Assembly (NCBI RefSeq): GCF_003255815.1
Contig: NC_037680.1
Span: 19,008,543 to 19,072,542, forward strand
DNA length: 64,000 nt
Source of the DNA: Theropithecus gelada
Taxonomy: Eukaryota > Chordata > Mammalia > Primates > Cercopithecidae
Reading direction: 5' to 3'
In this document: positions 12,060 to 24,656 of the stretch, piece after piece
Numbering within the stretch: position 1 is the first letter of the stretch
How the letters are laid out: each line of letters opens with the position of its first letter
Notes under the pieces: model-generated
Told to the model about the DNA's origin: nothing
Database searches by the model: none
The model's input: the letters and a program-made list of their open reading frames with translations, nothing else
Made by a program: the position numbers and the translations under genes

Positions 12060-12490
12060 ACAGACACTGCTGCTACCCAATATGTGTTTTTCTTATCTAC
12101 AAGACTGGCAGCTAGACTACTTTTTCTTGCCCCTTGCATCCATGTGGTGCCATATAACCATTTCTCACCAATAGAGTGTGAGTGGAAGTGACATGTGCTA
12201 TTTTCTGGTTGATGGGGTTAAGACCAGGTGTGCCTTCTCTGTGTTCTTTTCTCTTTTTTTCCATTTGCCAACTTAAGAGACAGAAGCCTCAAAAATATAG
12301 AAGGGAACAAAATCGTAGGCTGGAATAAACCTAAGTCCTTAGATTCTATATAAAACAAAGAGACCTCTGTTTCACACACTATCCCCATTCCTGATCTTCT
12401 TGTGACTGTTGTAAGAAATAAAGTTTTATTACTAAGCCTTGAGATTTGGAGTATTTTTAACAACAGTTAGGAAACTCAAAATAATACAAA
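12060..12490 (+). mobile_element. Probable degenerate MaLR/MLT-type LTR
   Basis: The right half holds an ordered set of MaLR-like landmarks: 'accaatagagtgtgagtgga', 'gtaagaaataaagttttat' and 'gccttgagatttggagtat', then 'agttaggaaactcaaaataa'. These are the usual upstream, polyadenylation-region and 3'-end segments of MLT1-like LTRs. The left boundary is unclear. Subfamily not assigned, and other ERVL-type LTRs remain possible. Confidence 0.5.
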
Positions 12491-14997
12491 CATGAGCTGA
12501 TCTAGTACATAAAATGAGAAAGATTCAGCAGCAGGTAACATTATGCTATATTAAGGTGAATGTGTTTAACAAAATAAATATCTTTAACAAAATAATTTTA
12601 AATATGTATAATCTGACTTTCAAATCCCACTAAGGGCTCTTGTTCTGCTATTTACCATTCTTTACCATACAAATTGGGGCTTTTTATTAGCTTTGTATTT
12701 TTCCTTATATTTATATCTTCATATTATGACTGCCAAAATCCAAATCAAAAAAACAAAGGACTTGACACCGTGAAAAAGACAAAGCTTTTATTGGTTGAAA
12801 AGTGGATACTAGCAGTGTTTTTCCAGTCATTGAAGTAATTCAGATTTTTTTGTTAAAGGAGAGTAATTCCATGACATTTTCAGATTACAATCATGCCAAG
12901 AATCATGAGTGACCCAGTTACTGAAATTTATTTTACCTCCGAAATTAATTCAAAAAGTTATTTCAATATATCAAACATTAACAGTATCCTGACATTTTTG
13001 ATAGTAGAATAAAAGCAAAATTAATATACACCTGATTTCTCAAATGAGTAAAAGCATATTGGTTTTTAACAAAATGTTATACAATGTAAAGCCTTAAAAT
13101 TAAAGGTAATTTTTAAAATAAAAACTTACACTGAAGCTTCTTCAGTTACATTAGACATTGATTCTGTGTAAATAAAATTGTTCTAAATGTTAAAAAAGTT
13201 TGAGAAGGATAGAATAACTTTAGTCTATCCCTCTCACATTTTTCTAAACTAAGGATTTATATTAAATGCAATTAAGTATGTTCTTATGTAGTTCACATGT
13301 GATTCACATATATGGGTTACTTCAATTAGACTTTAAGCTACTTAAGAATACCCAGAATCTAATAGTTTATATTCCCCAAGGCACCAAGAAAAATTCTGGA
13401 CAAATAATAAGCATAAAGTAACAGGCATCTGCTTGTTCTACTTGCAGAATAGATTACTTTAAGAATTGATTCTCAGTGCCTAGGTTTGGCCACCACTGTG
13501 GTTGGGTAATCAGCCTTGGCAATGAAGCTCAAGGTGTTGTCTTCCTACCACTCTTCAGCAAAAGATAGAACCAACATGGTAGCATGCTATTTTCATAAAG
13601 AAAATTGAGACAAAATTAGCCAATGTTGGCAAGCTTTCCATGTAGATACAGCCTAATTAAAAAAAAAAAAAAAAAAAAAAAAAATTTGCACATAACATCA
13701 AGAGTAGTATTGGTAGAACTTATTTCCCTGATTTTATATCTTTAACTTTTTGAAATACTATGTTTAGCCATGGAAATATGGACTTTATTAATATAAAATT
13801 GAATAAATAAAAATTATTGTTCCGTCATAAATAGGAAAATCTAGACAATTCTATACATTGTGAGATTTTATAAATACTTTTAAACTTTTCTCCAGCAATT
13901 TATGCTTTTTGTCTACCTTGAAAAAATACCATTAGCAAGAATCATGTCATTCTACAGCATCTCGACTATCACTCTTTCTTTAATCCTCATTGTCTTCTTA
14001 TTGTTGGTAAAATCCTAAAATTCAAAAGGATGTCAAACTATGGAGATTACAAATTTACAATTAAAAGATTGACCACCGACAAGATTATTGCTGATAATAA
14101 ATAAACATTACCACCTTAAAGAAAAATTTTTGTATCATTAATGATACAATTTAACTAATTCTCTTAATCTTACGTTTTCACTAACAAACATAGGAGTCCT
14201 TTAGATTTTCACAATCATATAAATTCAAAAAGTTTTATTCAAAAACTAATAAATATTGAAAATAAATTTCTAGTTATAAAAACATGAGCTCATACTTTTA
14301 AAGACACATATGCATAATTTCCTAATATATCTTATAACTTCCCAATAATGTACTTTGGAGAGTACAAAGTATTTGTTGAGTGTTGATACTGTAAAGGGAT
14401 GAAGACTTTAAAGGGCGTGAAGTTTATAGCTATTCATTAAGCAAGTGACCAACTTCATTTATACAACTTTTGAAAGACTCGTATGTACATTGGTCTGTTA
14501 AAGTACTATGTATATTCAATCCAATAAACCTGCTAGCCCCTGGGCAAGCTGTTTTCATATATAGTATCTTTTTCAAGAATTCTCAGTGGATAGGCTATAG
14601 CACACTGGTATGCCAGGAAGAAGATACAGGAGTACCCACTAAAATATCAATCACTCATCTCCTGGAGTGGCCAAGGGGAGCCTGGTATGGGGACATTCCA
14701 CATCTCACTTATCTCTGCTTAAGCAGCTTCATCTAGGGTTCCTCAGAGAGCTGGTCAAGTTGAACAGATTCATGAGCCCTCCCATAAAACCCCACTGTTG
14801 GTGAGTACTGTGAGCAACAACTGTCTGCTGTAATTTTGTTGCAGTGGCCTGAGCATGGTCAATGAGGTGCTTTACTCTTGAGCATATCTTTCCACTGCCT
14901 GCAATAGCATGTACCATACTCCTTGCATAAAAAGGTTTATGGAGCTCCTGGGGAGTTTGTGTTCCATGTATTAAACTGGCTTAAAAGGCTTCATTAA
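12491..14997. other. Unannotated sequence with an A26 tract
   Basis: No gene recognised. An A26 run lies at 13659-13684. The 180 bp before it (13480-13658) are less AT-rich than their surroundings, and could be a retroposed copy ending in a poly(A) tail. I cannot identify a parent, see no AATAAA just upstream and find no target duplication. The rest is AT-rich and featureless. Confidence 0.5.
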
Positions 14998-15670
14998 AAG
15001 AAATACACAAAACCTCACTGCAGTATTATTCACTATAGAGAAGACATAGAAGCGACCTAACTGTACCTTGATGGATAATCGGATAAAGAAAATGTGGTAT
15101 GCACATGCAGTGGAATACTATGAAGCATTAACAAATAGGAAATCCTACCATTTGTGACAACATGGGTGAACCTGGAGGTGTTGTGCTAACTAAAATAAGC
15201 TAGTGACAGAAGGACAAATACTACATGATTCCACTTACATGAGGTATTTAAAATAGCCAAACTCATAGAAACAGTGAGTAGAACGGTGGTTTCCAGGAGA
15301 TGACTTGAAAGGAAATGAGAGCAATTAGTCAAAGGGTGCAAAGCATCACTTATGCAAGATTAGTACTAGAGATCTACTTTACAGCACAGTGCCTGTGGTT
15401 CACTGAATTGCACACTTAAAAATCTGCTAAGAGGATAGCTCTTACGTTGTGTTCTTATGATCTTCACAGTCATCATGATATTCATCATTATCATAAGAAG
15501 GTTGGAGAAAACTGTTGGAGGTGATGGACATGATTATGACATTGATTGTGGTGATGGTTTCATATGTGTATAGTTTTATCTCCAAACTCATCAAATTGCA
15601 CATGTTAAATGTGTATGGCTTTTTATATGTCAATCATACCCTTATAAGGTGGTTTATAAAAATAAATCCA
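14998..15670 (+). mobile_element. Old L1M 3' end (ORF2 end and 3' UTR)
   Basis: Landmarks run in order: 'tattattcactatagagaag', 'gataaagaaaatgtggtat', 'acatgggtgaacctggagg', 'ggtggtttccagga', 'cactgaattgcacac', then 'gtgatggtttcatat' and 'ccttataa'. That is the ORF2 C-terminal coding end followed by an L1ME/L1MC-like 3' UTR. A 121-codon frame starting at 15515 is only the translated 3' UTR. Confidence 0.85.
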
Positions 15671-16039
15671 AATAGCCATTTGATGGAAGCAAGTTTAGAT
15701 TATTCTAAGTTTGAGACATGTTTCACTAATGGTTTTGATTTTCCTTTTCATAGTTATATTAGAAAAGTTTTGTTTTATTTTGTTTTATTTTGTTGTTTTT
15801 TACTATTTCCTAAACAACTATACTCAAATATTTTCCATCTTACTCCAGTGTGTCATATGAATTTATTGTACCATGTGTGACAGGTTGTAAAATATACTGG
15901 GAAGTTTGTAACCATTTTAACATTAACAAAAGCCAAACATATATTAATTTATATGAGTATTTAAATGTAAAGGTGTGAACTCCATAGGCAAGCAGTAGCT
16001 TAGGAGTTGATAATCATCATAAAGTTTAAATGACAGTGA

Positions 16040-16215
16040 TTACTTATCAGCACATGCTATTTATATAGCACTTTACAAACCTTATGCATACAATATCATT
16101 AAATTGTTATAACAACTCTGTGATGAAGGTATTTATCCCCATTTCATAGATACATACACCAGACTATTTTCCAGGGTAACAGAGCCAATAGTAGCTAACA
16201 TCTAAACTATGTTCT
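16040..16215 (+). mobile_element. MIR SINE fragment
   Basis: The core reads '...caactctgtgatgaaggtat...' and 'tatccccatttcatagata', followed by 'gtaacagagccaatagtagc'. That is the order found in the MIR core and 3' half. Ancient and decayed, with no target duplication. Confidence 0.8.
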
Positions 16216-16740
16216 TTGTTAAAACTATGTACTCTCTCCAAATTATTAGTGATATTAACCCAATTTTCTATGTAATTGTTATGAACATCCTACAATAGTT
16301 TCCCTTTATAAATCAGAGAATAAAGAACATAATAACAAACATCACTACTCCCTAACATAAGATTTATTGTTTTGCTCTTGCTTCATTTCTATATGATCAA
16401 TACCTGTCAACGTAATCTTCGTACAAACATGTTTTCTCTTACATTTGAACTTCCAGGACTATCAAATAGTAGATAAGAAAGGCGGAGAAAAATGACTTGA
16501 AGTTGATACATCAACTAAATTATGTTTGGTGCCATGCGTAAATCAAAAATTAAATTGAGGTTCACTCTAGTGGACAATCTCACGTTCTCAGAAAAGTAAA
16601 AAACTTGCTCTTTGCCAAAATACCAAAAATCTGAACTATAATTATGCTCTGTTGAACTAGTCTACACATGCTTACAGAAAAGTGTGTTATGTCACCAGTT
16701 CAGTTATATCACTTCAAATATTATCTATTTCTAAAAACTT
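16216..16740. other. Unannotated sequence
   Basis: No recognisable gene or repeat. Confidence 0.6.
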
Positions 16741-16763
16741 TTCTTTTTTTCTTTCTTTCTTTT

Positions 16764-16835
<72 letters not shown>

Positions 16836-16845
16836 TTTTTTTTTT
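16741..16845. repeat. (CTTT)n microsatellite in the tail of an Alu
   Basis: About 100 bp of CTTT units with T-rich ends sit directly at the 3'-tail side of the antisense Alu that follows. It therefore grew from the Alu poly(A) tail (GAAA on the Alu strand). Confidence 0.97.
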
Positions 16846-17128
16846 AGATGGAGTCTCACTCTTGTTGCCCAGGCTGGAGTGCAATGATGGGATCTTGGCT
16901 CACTGAAACTTCTGCCTCCCGGTTTCAGATGATTCTCCTGCCTCAGCCTCCTGAGTAGCTGGGATTCCAGGTGCCTGCCACCAAGTCAGGCTATTTTTTT
17001 GTATTTTTAGTAGGGACGGGGTTTCACCATGTTGGCCAGGCTGGTCTCGAACTCCTGACCCCAAGTGACCCACCCACCTTGACTTCCCAAAGTGCTGGGA
17101 TTACAGGCGTGAGCCACCACTCCTGGCC
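16846..17128 (-). mobile_element. AluS-type SINE, antisense
   Basis: Starts 'agatggagtctcactcttg' and ends 'gccaccactcctggcc', with both monomers complete. Flanks 'aaaacttttc' (left, before the CTTT tract) and 'aaagcttttcc' (right) are a plausible decayed target duplication. Confidence 0.96.
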
Positions 17129-17324
17129 CCCAAAGCTTTTCCTGATAACAAGTTATGACCAAGTTGACCCAAGTCTGCACATTTCTCTGTCCCGTTACTT
17201 TAATAATAATTTTAATTCTCACTGGACCGTGTACAGAGTACATATCAATTATCAAATTTTCAATAAGTATCTGCAATATGCTCCTTTAGAGTGAGATGGT
17301 AAATTTAAAAAAAAAAAAAATCCA

Positions 17325-17430
17325 GGTAACCATTATCTCCAGAGGAGAACTGACTTGCCCAAAGTCACACGGTAAGTAAATGTCAGACATGTTTAATGTC
17401 ACCTCTCTTAATACTGTATCATTGCTCTTG
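17325..17430 (+). mobile_element. MIR SINE fragment
   Basis: Contains 'gacttgcccaaagtcacac' followed by 'ggtaagtaaatg', the hallmark of the MIR 3' half. An A-run (17307-17321) lies just before it. Confidence 0.75.
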
Positions 17431-17994
17431 CTGTCACTAAAGTGAAAATAGCTCCACTTGTCTGTGAACTAGACAGTAAGGTTTACTGAACACTTAATGG
17501 GAATGAGCAATAGACTAACATTCTTTCTTCTTTCATAACAAGGTTTTTGAAACAGAGTCTCCTCCACTGAACCCATCTTGATTGAACAGAAATGAATACA
17601 AATTGCCTTGCCCTACTTCTGATTGCAGAGGACAACTTGAATTTCCACACTGTGAGAAGTAATGGGAAGAGCTACTAAGGCTTTGAATAATCTTAGCACT
17701 TAATACCATCACTACTGACTTCTCTGAGTGTAACTTCTCAAAAGAATTAAAAACATGTGGGAGCAAAACTTCCAGCATTACATTCTTCCTACTGTCATAC
17801 TTAAATGCATTTTATGATTTTTTTTTTTGTATGTGTGTGTGTGTGTGTGTGAGGCAAATTTCTCATAAAAGAAGAATAAGAAACATGGTGTTATTCTCAC
17901 AGTGGAATAGCCTGACCCAAACTGGTCGTGGGAGACAATCCTACCACTTGGGACAACATAGAGGTCATATGGATATCAACAATCACCAGTCTAA
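17431..17994. other. Unannotated sequence with a (GT)n tract
   Basis: No gene recognised. It contains a short GT microsatellite at 17830-17851. Confidence 0.6.
17830..17851. repeat. (GT)n microsatellite
   Basis: An uninterrupted run of about ten GT dinucleotides follows a T-tract. Confidence 0.97.
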
Positions 17995-18130
17995 AACTTT
18001 AATTTTACAGATGGAGGACATAGTTGCTCAGAGAGGTTAAAGATTTGTACAAGGGCCTTGATTGAGAGAAGAACCAGGTCTGGAATCCGACTTTCTGACT
18101 TCCATCTCTTCCTACCACACCGCCTGTTTC
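17995..18130 (+). mobile_element. MIR SINE fragment
   Basis: Shows 'ttttacagatggaggaca', 'ctcagagaggttaaag', and 'accaggtctggaatccgac' in MIR order. Confidence 0.8.
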
Positions 18131-18168
18131 CTAGTGGGCATTATTCTTTTGCATATGACACAATAAAA

Positions 18169-18272
18169 TGTATTGTATATAAAATAAACATCACTTTATA
18201 TTTATACTTATATTTCTATATGTATTGTATATAAAATAAACATCACTTTATATTTATACTTATATTTCTATA
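18169..18272. repeat. Perfect 52-bp tandem duplication (two copies)
   Basis: The 52-bp unit beginning 'tgtattgtatataaaataaa' occurs at 18169-18220 and again, base for base, at 18221-18272. The unit is AT-rich and holds no recognised motif. Identity between the copies suggests the duplication is recent or has been homogenised. Confidence 0.97.
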
Positions 18273-18764
18273 TTGACTCTGTTGATCCATTTAGCAAATG
18301 TTGATTGTTCTTCAATTCCACGGTTCATATAGAGCATAGCTGTTGCAGTAGTAACTCCTGGGTTTGGATACCTCTTCCACAATATTATGCCATATTCAAA
18401 AGACTTAAAAATAAAACACAGCTAGAGACAAATAGGTCTGTTGGTTGCTATACAAATCAGGTAAGTGTTATTTCTATATACAGTGCATAGAAAAACATAT
18501 AGGTATAACTCATTCAAGTCTTAATTTATAATATTATAATCATGTATTCATTTAATTGAATGCAAGGCATGACTTATATAAAATATACCATTATATTATA
18601 AGAAAGAATAAATGACCAATCCAATGCAGCAGTAACATAATGCTAAGATGCCATCAACAATAGGCATATCAATATTTCAGAGACAATACAATGGGAATAC
18701 ATGTGTCATAGAACTTAGAAAATATGCTATATCTTTATTTATATGTAAAGAAAGATAAAGAAAA
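18273..18764. other. Unannotated AT-rich sequence
   Basis: No recognisable gene or repeat. Confidence 0.6.
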
Positions 18765-18935
18765 GGAGAGGTTACTATGTACTGGGCATTAGGTCTACTG
18801 ACTTTACATGCATAATCTCATTTTATCTTCACATGTCCTTCGAATTAGGTGCTGTTTTTATTCCACTTTATAAATGAAGGAAGTGAGAATTATGACACAT
18901 AGTTACTTTCCAAGATCACATTCTTTTAGTAAGAA
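18765..18935 (+). mobile_element. MIR SINE fragment
   Basis: Reads 'ctatgtactgggcattagg', 'cataatctcattttatcttc', 'ttataaatgaaggaagtgag', in MIR order. Confidence 0.75.
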
Positions 18936-19307
18936 TAACCTGTTATCCTCTTTATTCTGTTATTATTTGTCAGACGGTCACAATTCTGCGAGGCGACTTG
19001 TGCTAAGTCAAGCACTGTCCTCAGGTGCATTGTGTCTTGTAGAGGAATCTTGTCACACACACCTGAAAGAGAAAATAATTTCAGGTCTTAACTTAATCCA
19101 AGATCATGTATTGAGTTTTCTACCTAATGCTCTTTCGTGAAGATAAAAAAGGTTTTACATATATTTTGTGTAAGTCAACACAAATAAAAACTTGAAACAA
19201 AGATTTGCTCCAAAGGACTGAAAATCAAATCAAGCACAATCTTCATATTTTATAAAAGGTAGAAGAAAAAAAAAAAGAAAAAAATGAGCAAGAATTCTTA
19301 TATTTTG

Positions 19308-19340
<33 letters not shown>

Positions 19341-19895
19341 TTTCTTCCTTGTACTTCTGCCTCCCAGAAACACAATAAAGTCAGTAAACACAAGAGATAT
19401 TGAAATCTCTTCATTTGGATGATTAGGGAATATGGTTTCTGTTGAGTTTTGTTTTTGCTTTTCAAACACCATGGACAGTTTCTAGCAAGTTCAGTTAATC
19501 GGGTTGTGAGCACTACCATTCATGTGATGCTTTGTCAAAAGAAAGGAGAAGAAGAAAGAAGGAAAGAAAATAAAACACATACATACACCTCAAACTAGTA
19601 TGCAGGCCAAAATATTACAGATAACTCAAGCAGAATTGGGATCTTCTGTACCAGGGACCATATTTACTGAAGCAGAAAGTATTCTCTGTGTGAATGAGCT
19701 TCCCCAAAATATCTTGGCACAAATGTGCTTAAACTCATTTAGAATACCATGCTTTTTATGAAGTCTACATGCTTGTCAAATTACTCAAACTATATTGCAA
19801 GCTACCTCTTCATGGCATCACTCTATTTTATGATGCTTGTTTGTAATATTCATTCAGAATTTCATACCCTGATCAACATTTTAAAATTCAATAAT
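18936..19895. other. Unannotated sequence with a T29 tract
   Basis: A T29 run lies at 19309-19337. The roughly 180 bp to its right could be a minus-strand retroposed copy whose poly(A) tail reads as poly(T). No TTTATT lies next to the tract, no parent gene is recognised, and no target duplication was found, so I leave it open. Confidence 0.5.
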
Positions 19896-21464
19896 TAAAT
19901 TGGTACCGAGAGGGTCTACTACTGAAAAGATACCCAAAAATGTGGAAGCGACTTTGGAACTGGGTAATAGGCAGAGGTTGAAACAGTATGGAGGGCTCAG
20001 AAGAAGACAGGAAAATGTGGGAAGGTTTTGAGCTTCCTATAGACTTGTTGAATGGCTTTGACAAAAATGCTGATAGTGAGATGGACAATAAGGTCCAGGC
20101 TGAGGTGGTCTCAGATGCAGATGAGGAATTTGTTGGGAACTGGAGCAAAGGTGACTCCTGTTATGTTTTAGCAAAGATACTGGTGGCATTTTGCCCCTGC
20201 CCTAGAGATTTGTGGATCTTTGAACTTGAGAGAGATTATTAAGGGTATCTGGCAGATGAAATTTCTAAGTAGCAAAGCATTCAAGATGTAACATGGGAGC
20301 TATTAAAGGCATTCAGTTTTGTAATGGAAGCAGAGGATAAAAGTTCAAAAATATTGCAGCCTGACAATTTGATAAAAAAGAAAAACCCATTTTCTGGGGA
20401 GAAATTCAAGCCAGCTACAGAAATTTGCGTAAGTAGCAAGGAGCCTAATACTAATCCCCAAGACTGTGGGGAAAATGTCTCCAGGCCATGCCAGAGACCT
20501 CCACGGCAGCCCCTCCTATCACAGGCCCAGAGGCCCAGGAGGAAAACATGGTTTCATGGTCTGGGCCCAGGGTCCCCATGCTGTGTGCAGCCTAGGGACT
20601 TGATGCCCTGTGTCCCAGCTGCTCCAGCCATGACTGAATGGGGTCAATATAGAGTTTGAGGTATGGCTTCAGAGGGTGGAAGCCCCAGGCTTTAGTAGCT
20701 TCCATGTAGTGTTGAGCCTGCGAGTCTGCGGGTGCACGGAAGTCAAGAATTGAGGTGTGGGAACCTCCACCTAGATTTCAGAAGATGTATGGAAATACCT
20801 GGATGCCCAGGCAGAAGTTTGCTGCAGGGGCTGGACCCTCATGAAGGGCCTCTGCTAGGGCAGTGCAGAGGGAAATGTGGGACTGGAGACCCCACACAGA
20901 GTCCCTAAAGGGGCATTGCCCAGTGGAGCTGTGAGAAGAGGGCCACAGTCCTCTAGACCCCAGAATGGTAGATCCACCTACAGCTTGCACTGTGTGCCTG
21001 GAAAAGCTGCAGACACTCGACAGGAGCCCATGAAAGCAGCCAGAAGGGAAGCTGTACCATGCTAAGCCACAGAGTTCCCCAAGATCATGGGAACTCACAT
21101 CTTACATCATTGTGACCTGGATGTGAGACCTGGAGTCAAAGGAGATCATTTTGGAGCTTTAAAATTTGACTGTCCCACTGGATTTCAGACTTGCATGGGC
21201 CCTGTAACCCCTTTGTTTTGACCAATTTCTCCCATTTGGAATGGCTGTATTTACCCAATATCTGTACCCCCATTGTATCTAGGAAGTAACTAGCTTGCTT
21301 TTGATTTTACAGGCTCATAGGTGGAAGGGACTTGCCTTGTGTCAGATGAGACTTTTGAATGCAGACATTTAGGTTAATGTTGAAATGAGTTTAGACTTTG
21401 GGGGACTGTTGTGAAGGCATGATTGCTTTTGAAATATGAGGATGTGAGATTTGGAGAGGTGGGG
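19896..21464 (+). mobile_element. MSTA/THE1-type MaLR internal region
   Basis: About 1.57 kb of ERVL-MaLR internal sequence. It opens at 'taaattggtaccgagag', which is where the internal part begins just after the 5' LTR, and continues with 'atgtggaagcgactttgg', 'ttgttgaatggctttgac', 'gaacttgagagagattatt' and 'atgggccctgtaacccct'. MaLR internal regions are short, gag-derived and non-autonomous, dependent on another element's enzymes. The reading frame is broken into short pieces and codes for nothing functional. The expected 5' LTR is absent upstream. Confidence 0.92.
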
Positions 21465-21807
21465 GATGTGTCCCCACCCCAATGTCAACTTGAATTGTAT
21501 ATCCCAGAATTTCCATGTGTTGTGGGAGGGACCCAGTGGGAGGTAATTGAATCATGGGGGCTGAGGTCTTTCCCTTGCTATTATCATGATAGTGAATAAG
21601 TCTCAAGAGATCTGATGGGTGTATCAGGGGTTTCTGCTTTTGCTTCTTCCTCATTTTCTCTTGCTGCCGCCATGTAGGAAGTGCCTTTCACCTCCCACCG
21701 TGATTTTGAGGCTTCCCCAGTCATGCGGAACTGTAAATCCAATTGAACCTCTTTTCCTTCCCAGTCTCAGGTATGTCTTTATCAGCAGCATGAAAATGGA
21801 CTAATGC
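21465..21807 (+). mobile_element. MSTA-type 3' LTR of the same MaLR
   Basis: Directly follows the internal region. Landmarks are 'gtgttgtgggagggaccc', 'aggtaattgaatcatggggg', 'atcaggggtttctgcttttg', 'tcttcctcattttctcttgc' and the 3' end 'gtatgtctttatcagcagca'. The usual first dozen bases ('tgatatgg...') are missing at the internal/LTR junction, so the LTR starts abruptly near 'gatgtgtccccacccc'. Confidence 0.93.
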
Positions 21808-22839
21808 TATAATCATTATCTTAAAACTGTCATTTGCTAACGTCATTATGTGTGTTAATAGTTTTAAAATTAGAATATCTCTAAACATTATCTTATATAA
21901 CTATATCCTGTAGTGTAGTTCAAATTCATTCATCCGTCTCAGTTTCTTGATATAAATTATTTTGATTTCCATTTGACTTACTACTGAGGAATACATTGGA
22001 AGTGAATGCTCAAATTGTTTGTACTCCTTTTGTTTTTGCATCATTCTTGGAAGAGGAGAAAACAGGGGTTATAGAAAGCTGAAAACACAATTGAGAAAAT
22101 CAGTTAATTTGTCCCATATAGGGCCAAACATTCCTCTACATGACTCTAGTGTGATACTAAGTTTAAGAACCACTGACTTGTACAATGGAAGGATGATTAC
22201 TACAAAGGCTACTAATTAATAAAGATGTGCTTTGTGGAAGGTAAGGCAGTATTACAACTGGGCCTCTGCAAAGATTGAAACTAGGATACAAAGAAAGATT
22301 TACAGAATTTATGAAATATTTTCTCTGTCTTCTTTGTTTGTCTCTATTTGCTAACTTCATTCTCTTTCCTTAAGGTTTTTCTGCACTAAGTTTGTTCATA
22401 TGATTGAGATAGGGCTGCCAGTACCTCTGAAGTTGAGTGTTTAGCCAGGACTACTCTGAAATTTCTCAGCCTCAATTACAAATTGAAGAGAGCATAAGCC
22501 TGGCCATATATTCATCCTTAAACCACTCAGCTCTGGCCTGGGTCAGGGAACATGTTTTGTGAGTTGGCTGCTCTCCCATGACTATAGGTATAAAAATACA
22601 GAGGCGGGAGAAGGAATGGAAAACCCCAGTTTTGAAAAATACCTATTATTTTAATTTGAATGTTCGAGTCTCAATATTATGCACGTAGTGGTTGATTAGG
22701 ACCTTGTCTATATAGGCTTCAATTCTGAATATACACAGGAAAAGAAAACTTGAAAACTGATCTGCACTGTTAATTTTATCAACGTTCTATCACTAACTTT
22801 CTACATATCCAAACAATGTCCTGCAATTGAACATTGCCT
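21808..22839. other. Unannotated sequence
   Basis: No gene recognised. The stretch at 22380-22630 is less AT-rich than its surroundings, but I do not recognise it. Confidence 0.55.
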
Positions 22840-23030
22840 ATTCTTTGAGGCCTTTCTTAATCACTAATATGTCAGTGATGAATCCTTCCTCTTATATAGC
22901 TATATACACTTACTGATTACACCCATTTTGTAGTACTAATTATTTTGTTCCTTATGCTTTTATTATTTATAATTGTGATGTATTTTTTCTATCAGATTGT
23001 TTAAAATAATAGTCCTGGGGGAATACAAAA
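22840..23030 (+). mobile_element. Possible L2 LINE 3' fragment
   Basis: Order of 'tttgaggcctttcttaatca', 'gatgaatccttcctctta' and 'tactaattattttgttcctt' resembles the 3' part of ancient L2. The divergence is large and the boundaries are guesses. Confidence 0.4.
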
Positions 23031-24300
23031 AGATCCATAAATAACTTTTAAGTGAAGTATAATCTACATTTTATTCAGCCAATTTGAGTAGGTTTCCTTA
23101 AGAAAATGAACCTTAAAATATAAATACAAAATTAAGTACAAAGATATTTATTTATACTAATTACAAAATGAATAACAAATTTGCAGATGTTAAAATATTT
23201 AAAATATGACAGATACCACAAACACTGCAAAAACAGGAAAAAAATGACAATTTTTGAAATTAATTACCATCTCTAAAATGTTTTATTCCTACATGTTTTG
23301 ACTCTTACTCCTTGATTGCCTCTTTATATGACCGTTTTGAAAGTATTTTCTATGTAGAGATAATACTAAGACAGTTTATTTCTTCTAACATGCTTCATTT
23401 TTTGGTTCAATGTTTTTAATTCTACATAAAACATAGTCTATGATAAAGAATTATTCGATATTTGTAATATTATCACATAGTTGTGTGCTATTGTCAGAGA
23501 AAATGATAAACTACATATTATGCTACTCTCATCAAAAAGGGGAAAAATTGCCTAGTACAATAACGATACACTGCATTATCAAATATACATCTCATGTGAA
23601 GGAACTTCTGGGGACTAGGTATAAATGAAAACCAAATTTTCTTCTTATATCTTTACATAACTAGCGGTTGGAAGAATTTTCCACTGGCTTTTGCCCCTAT
23701 ATGTTTCAAACTTTTTATCTCCTTCATTACCTACATATTTCCAATACCAGAAGCCACTGGACATGTTAATTTTGCAATAAGGCCTCTTCGTCTAAACCTT
23801 CACTTCACAACTCTAGGTGAATAAATGCAATGTTCAATAGGGATATTCCTAAAATGTATTGGTACACAGAAGGTGGATAACAATTATCTTAAGTGAACAC
23901 AGAAGTGATAACAAATTACATGACGTATGTAAAATAATTATAACCCTCTGCAGTTTCCCCTTAGCTAATTCTCCAGAAGGAGACAACCACTCTATTTACT
24001 CCACTTAGGAGGAGAAAAGTGAGTGTAGAGATATCGATAATAAGACGCACTGGACTTCATTGATTGTGGTTTGGCAAAAACATAGGATCATGTGAAGAAA
24101 CTTCTATGGCTCCTTTCTACACCTTTGAAGAGCTTGTGCAAGGGAGGGGACATAGATTTTAGGTTTTGTTAGGCTCCTGGTAAATCCCTTTGAGAATTAG
24201 CCTTTTCCTCCTCCCACACTGAATACTAAGATACATTTATGAGGAATGAATAAAGATTATGACGTTCCGGTCAACTCATGATAGTCTGTATTGGAAACTA
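23031..24300. other. Unannotated AT-rich sequence
   Basis: No recognisable gene or repeat. Confidence 0.6.
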
Positions 24301-24656
24301 GAAAATGAGGCGTAAGGCTGGGCGTGGTGGGTTATGCCTGTAAATCCCTGCACTTTGGGAGGCCGAGGCGAGGAGATCACGAAGTCAAAAGATCAAGACC
24401 ATCCTGGCCAACATGGCAAAACCCCATTTCTACTAAAAATACAAAAATTAGCTGGGCATGGTGGTGCGTGCCTGTAATCCTGGCTACTCAGCAGGCTGAG
24501 AGAGGAGAATCACTTGAACCCGGGAGGCGGAGGTTTCAGTGAGCCAAGATCCGCCACTGCAGTTCAGCCTGGGCGACAGAGTGAGATTCTGTCTCAAAAA
24601 AAAAAAAAAAAAGAAAGAAAAATGAAAAAAAAAAAAAAAAGAAAATGAGGAGTAAG
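24301..24656 (+). mobile_element. AluS-type SINE with 16-bp target duplication
   Basis: The Alu body runs from 'gctgggcgtggtgggttat' (24317) to 'gagattctgtctc' and a composite A-rich tail (A17, then GAAAGAAAAATG, then A16). The target duplication is 'gaaaatgaggcgtaag' at 24301-24316 and 'gaaaatgaggagtaag' at 24641-24656, with one mismatch. The double tail suggests slippage or a small duplication of the tail. Confidence 0.97.

Noticed and set aside
13480..13684. Processed pseudogene ending in A26
   Set aside because: No recognised parent, no AATAAA near the tail and no target duplication. Left unassigned.
19309..19520. Minus-strand retrocopy next to T29, with an 80-codon frame
   Set aside because: No polyadenylation signal complement, no recognised protein, and the frame ends in poly-Lys from the T tract.
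20324..20659. 111-codon frame
   Set aside because: Part of the MaLR internal region, interrupted before and after; not an intact viral or cellular gene.
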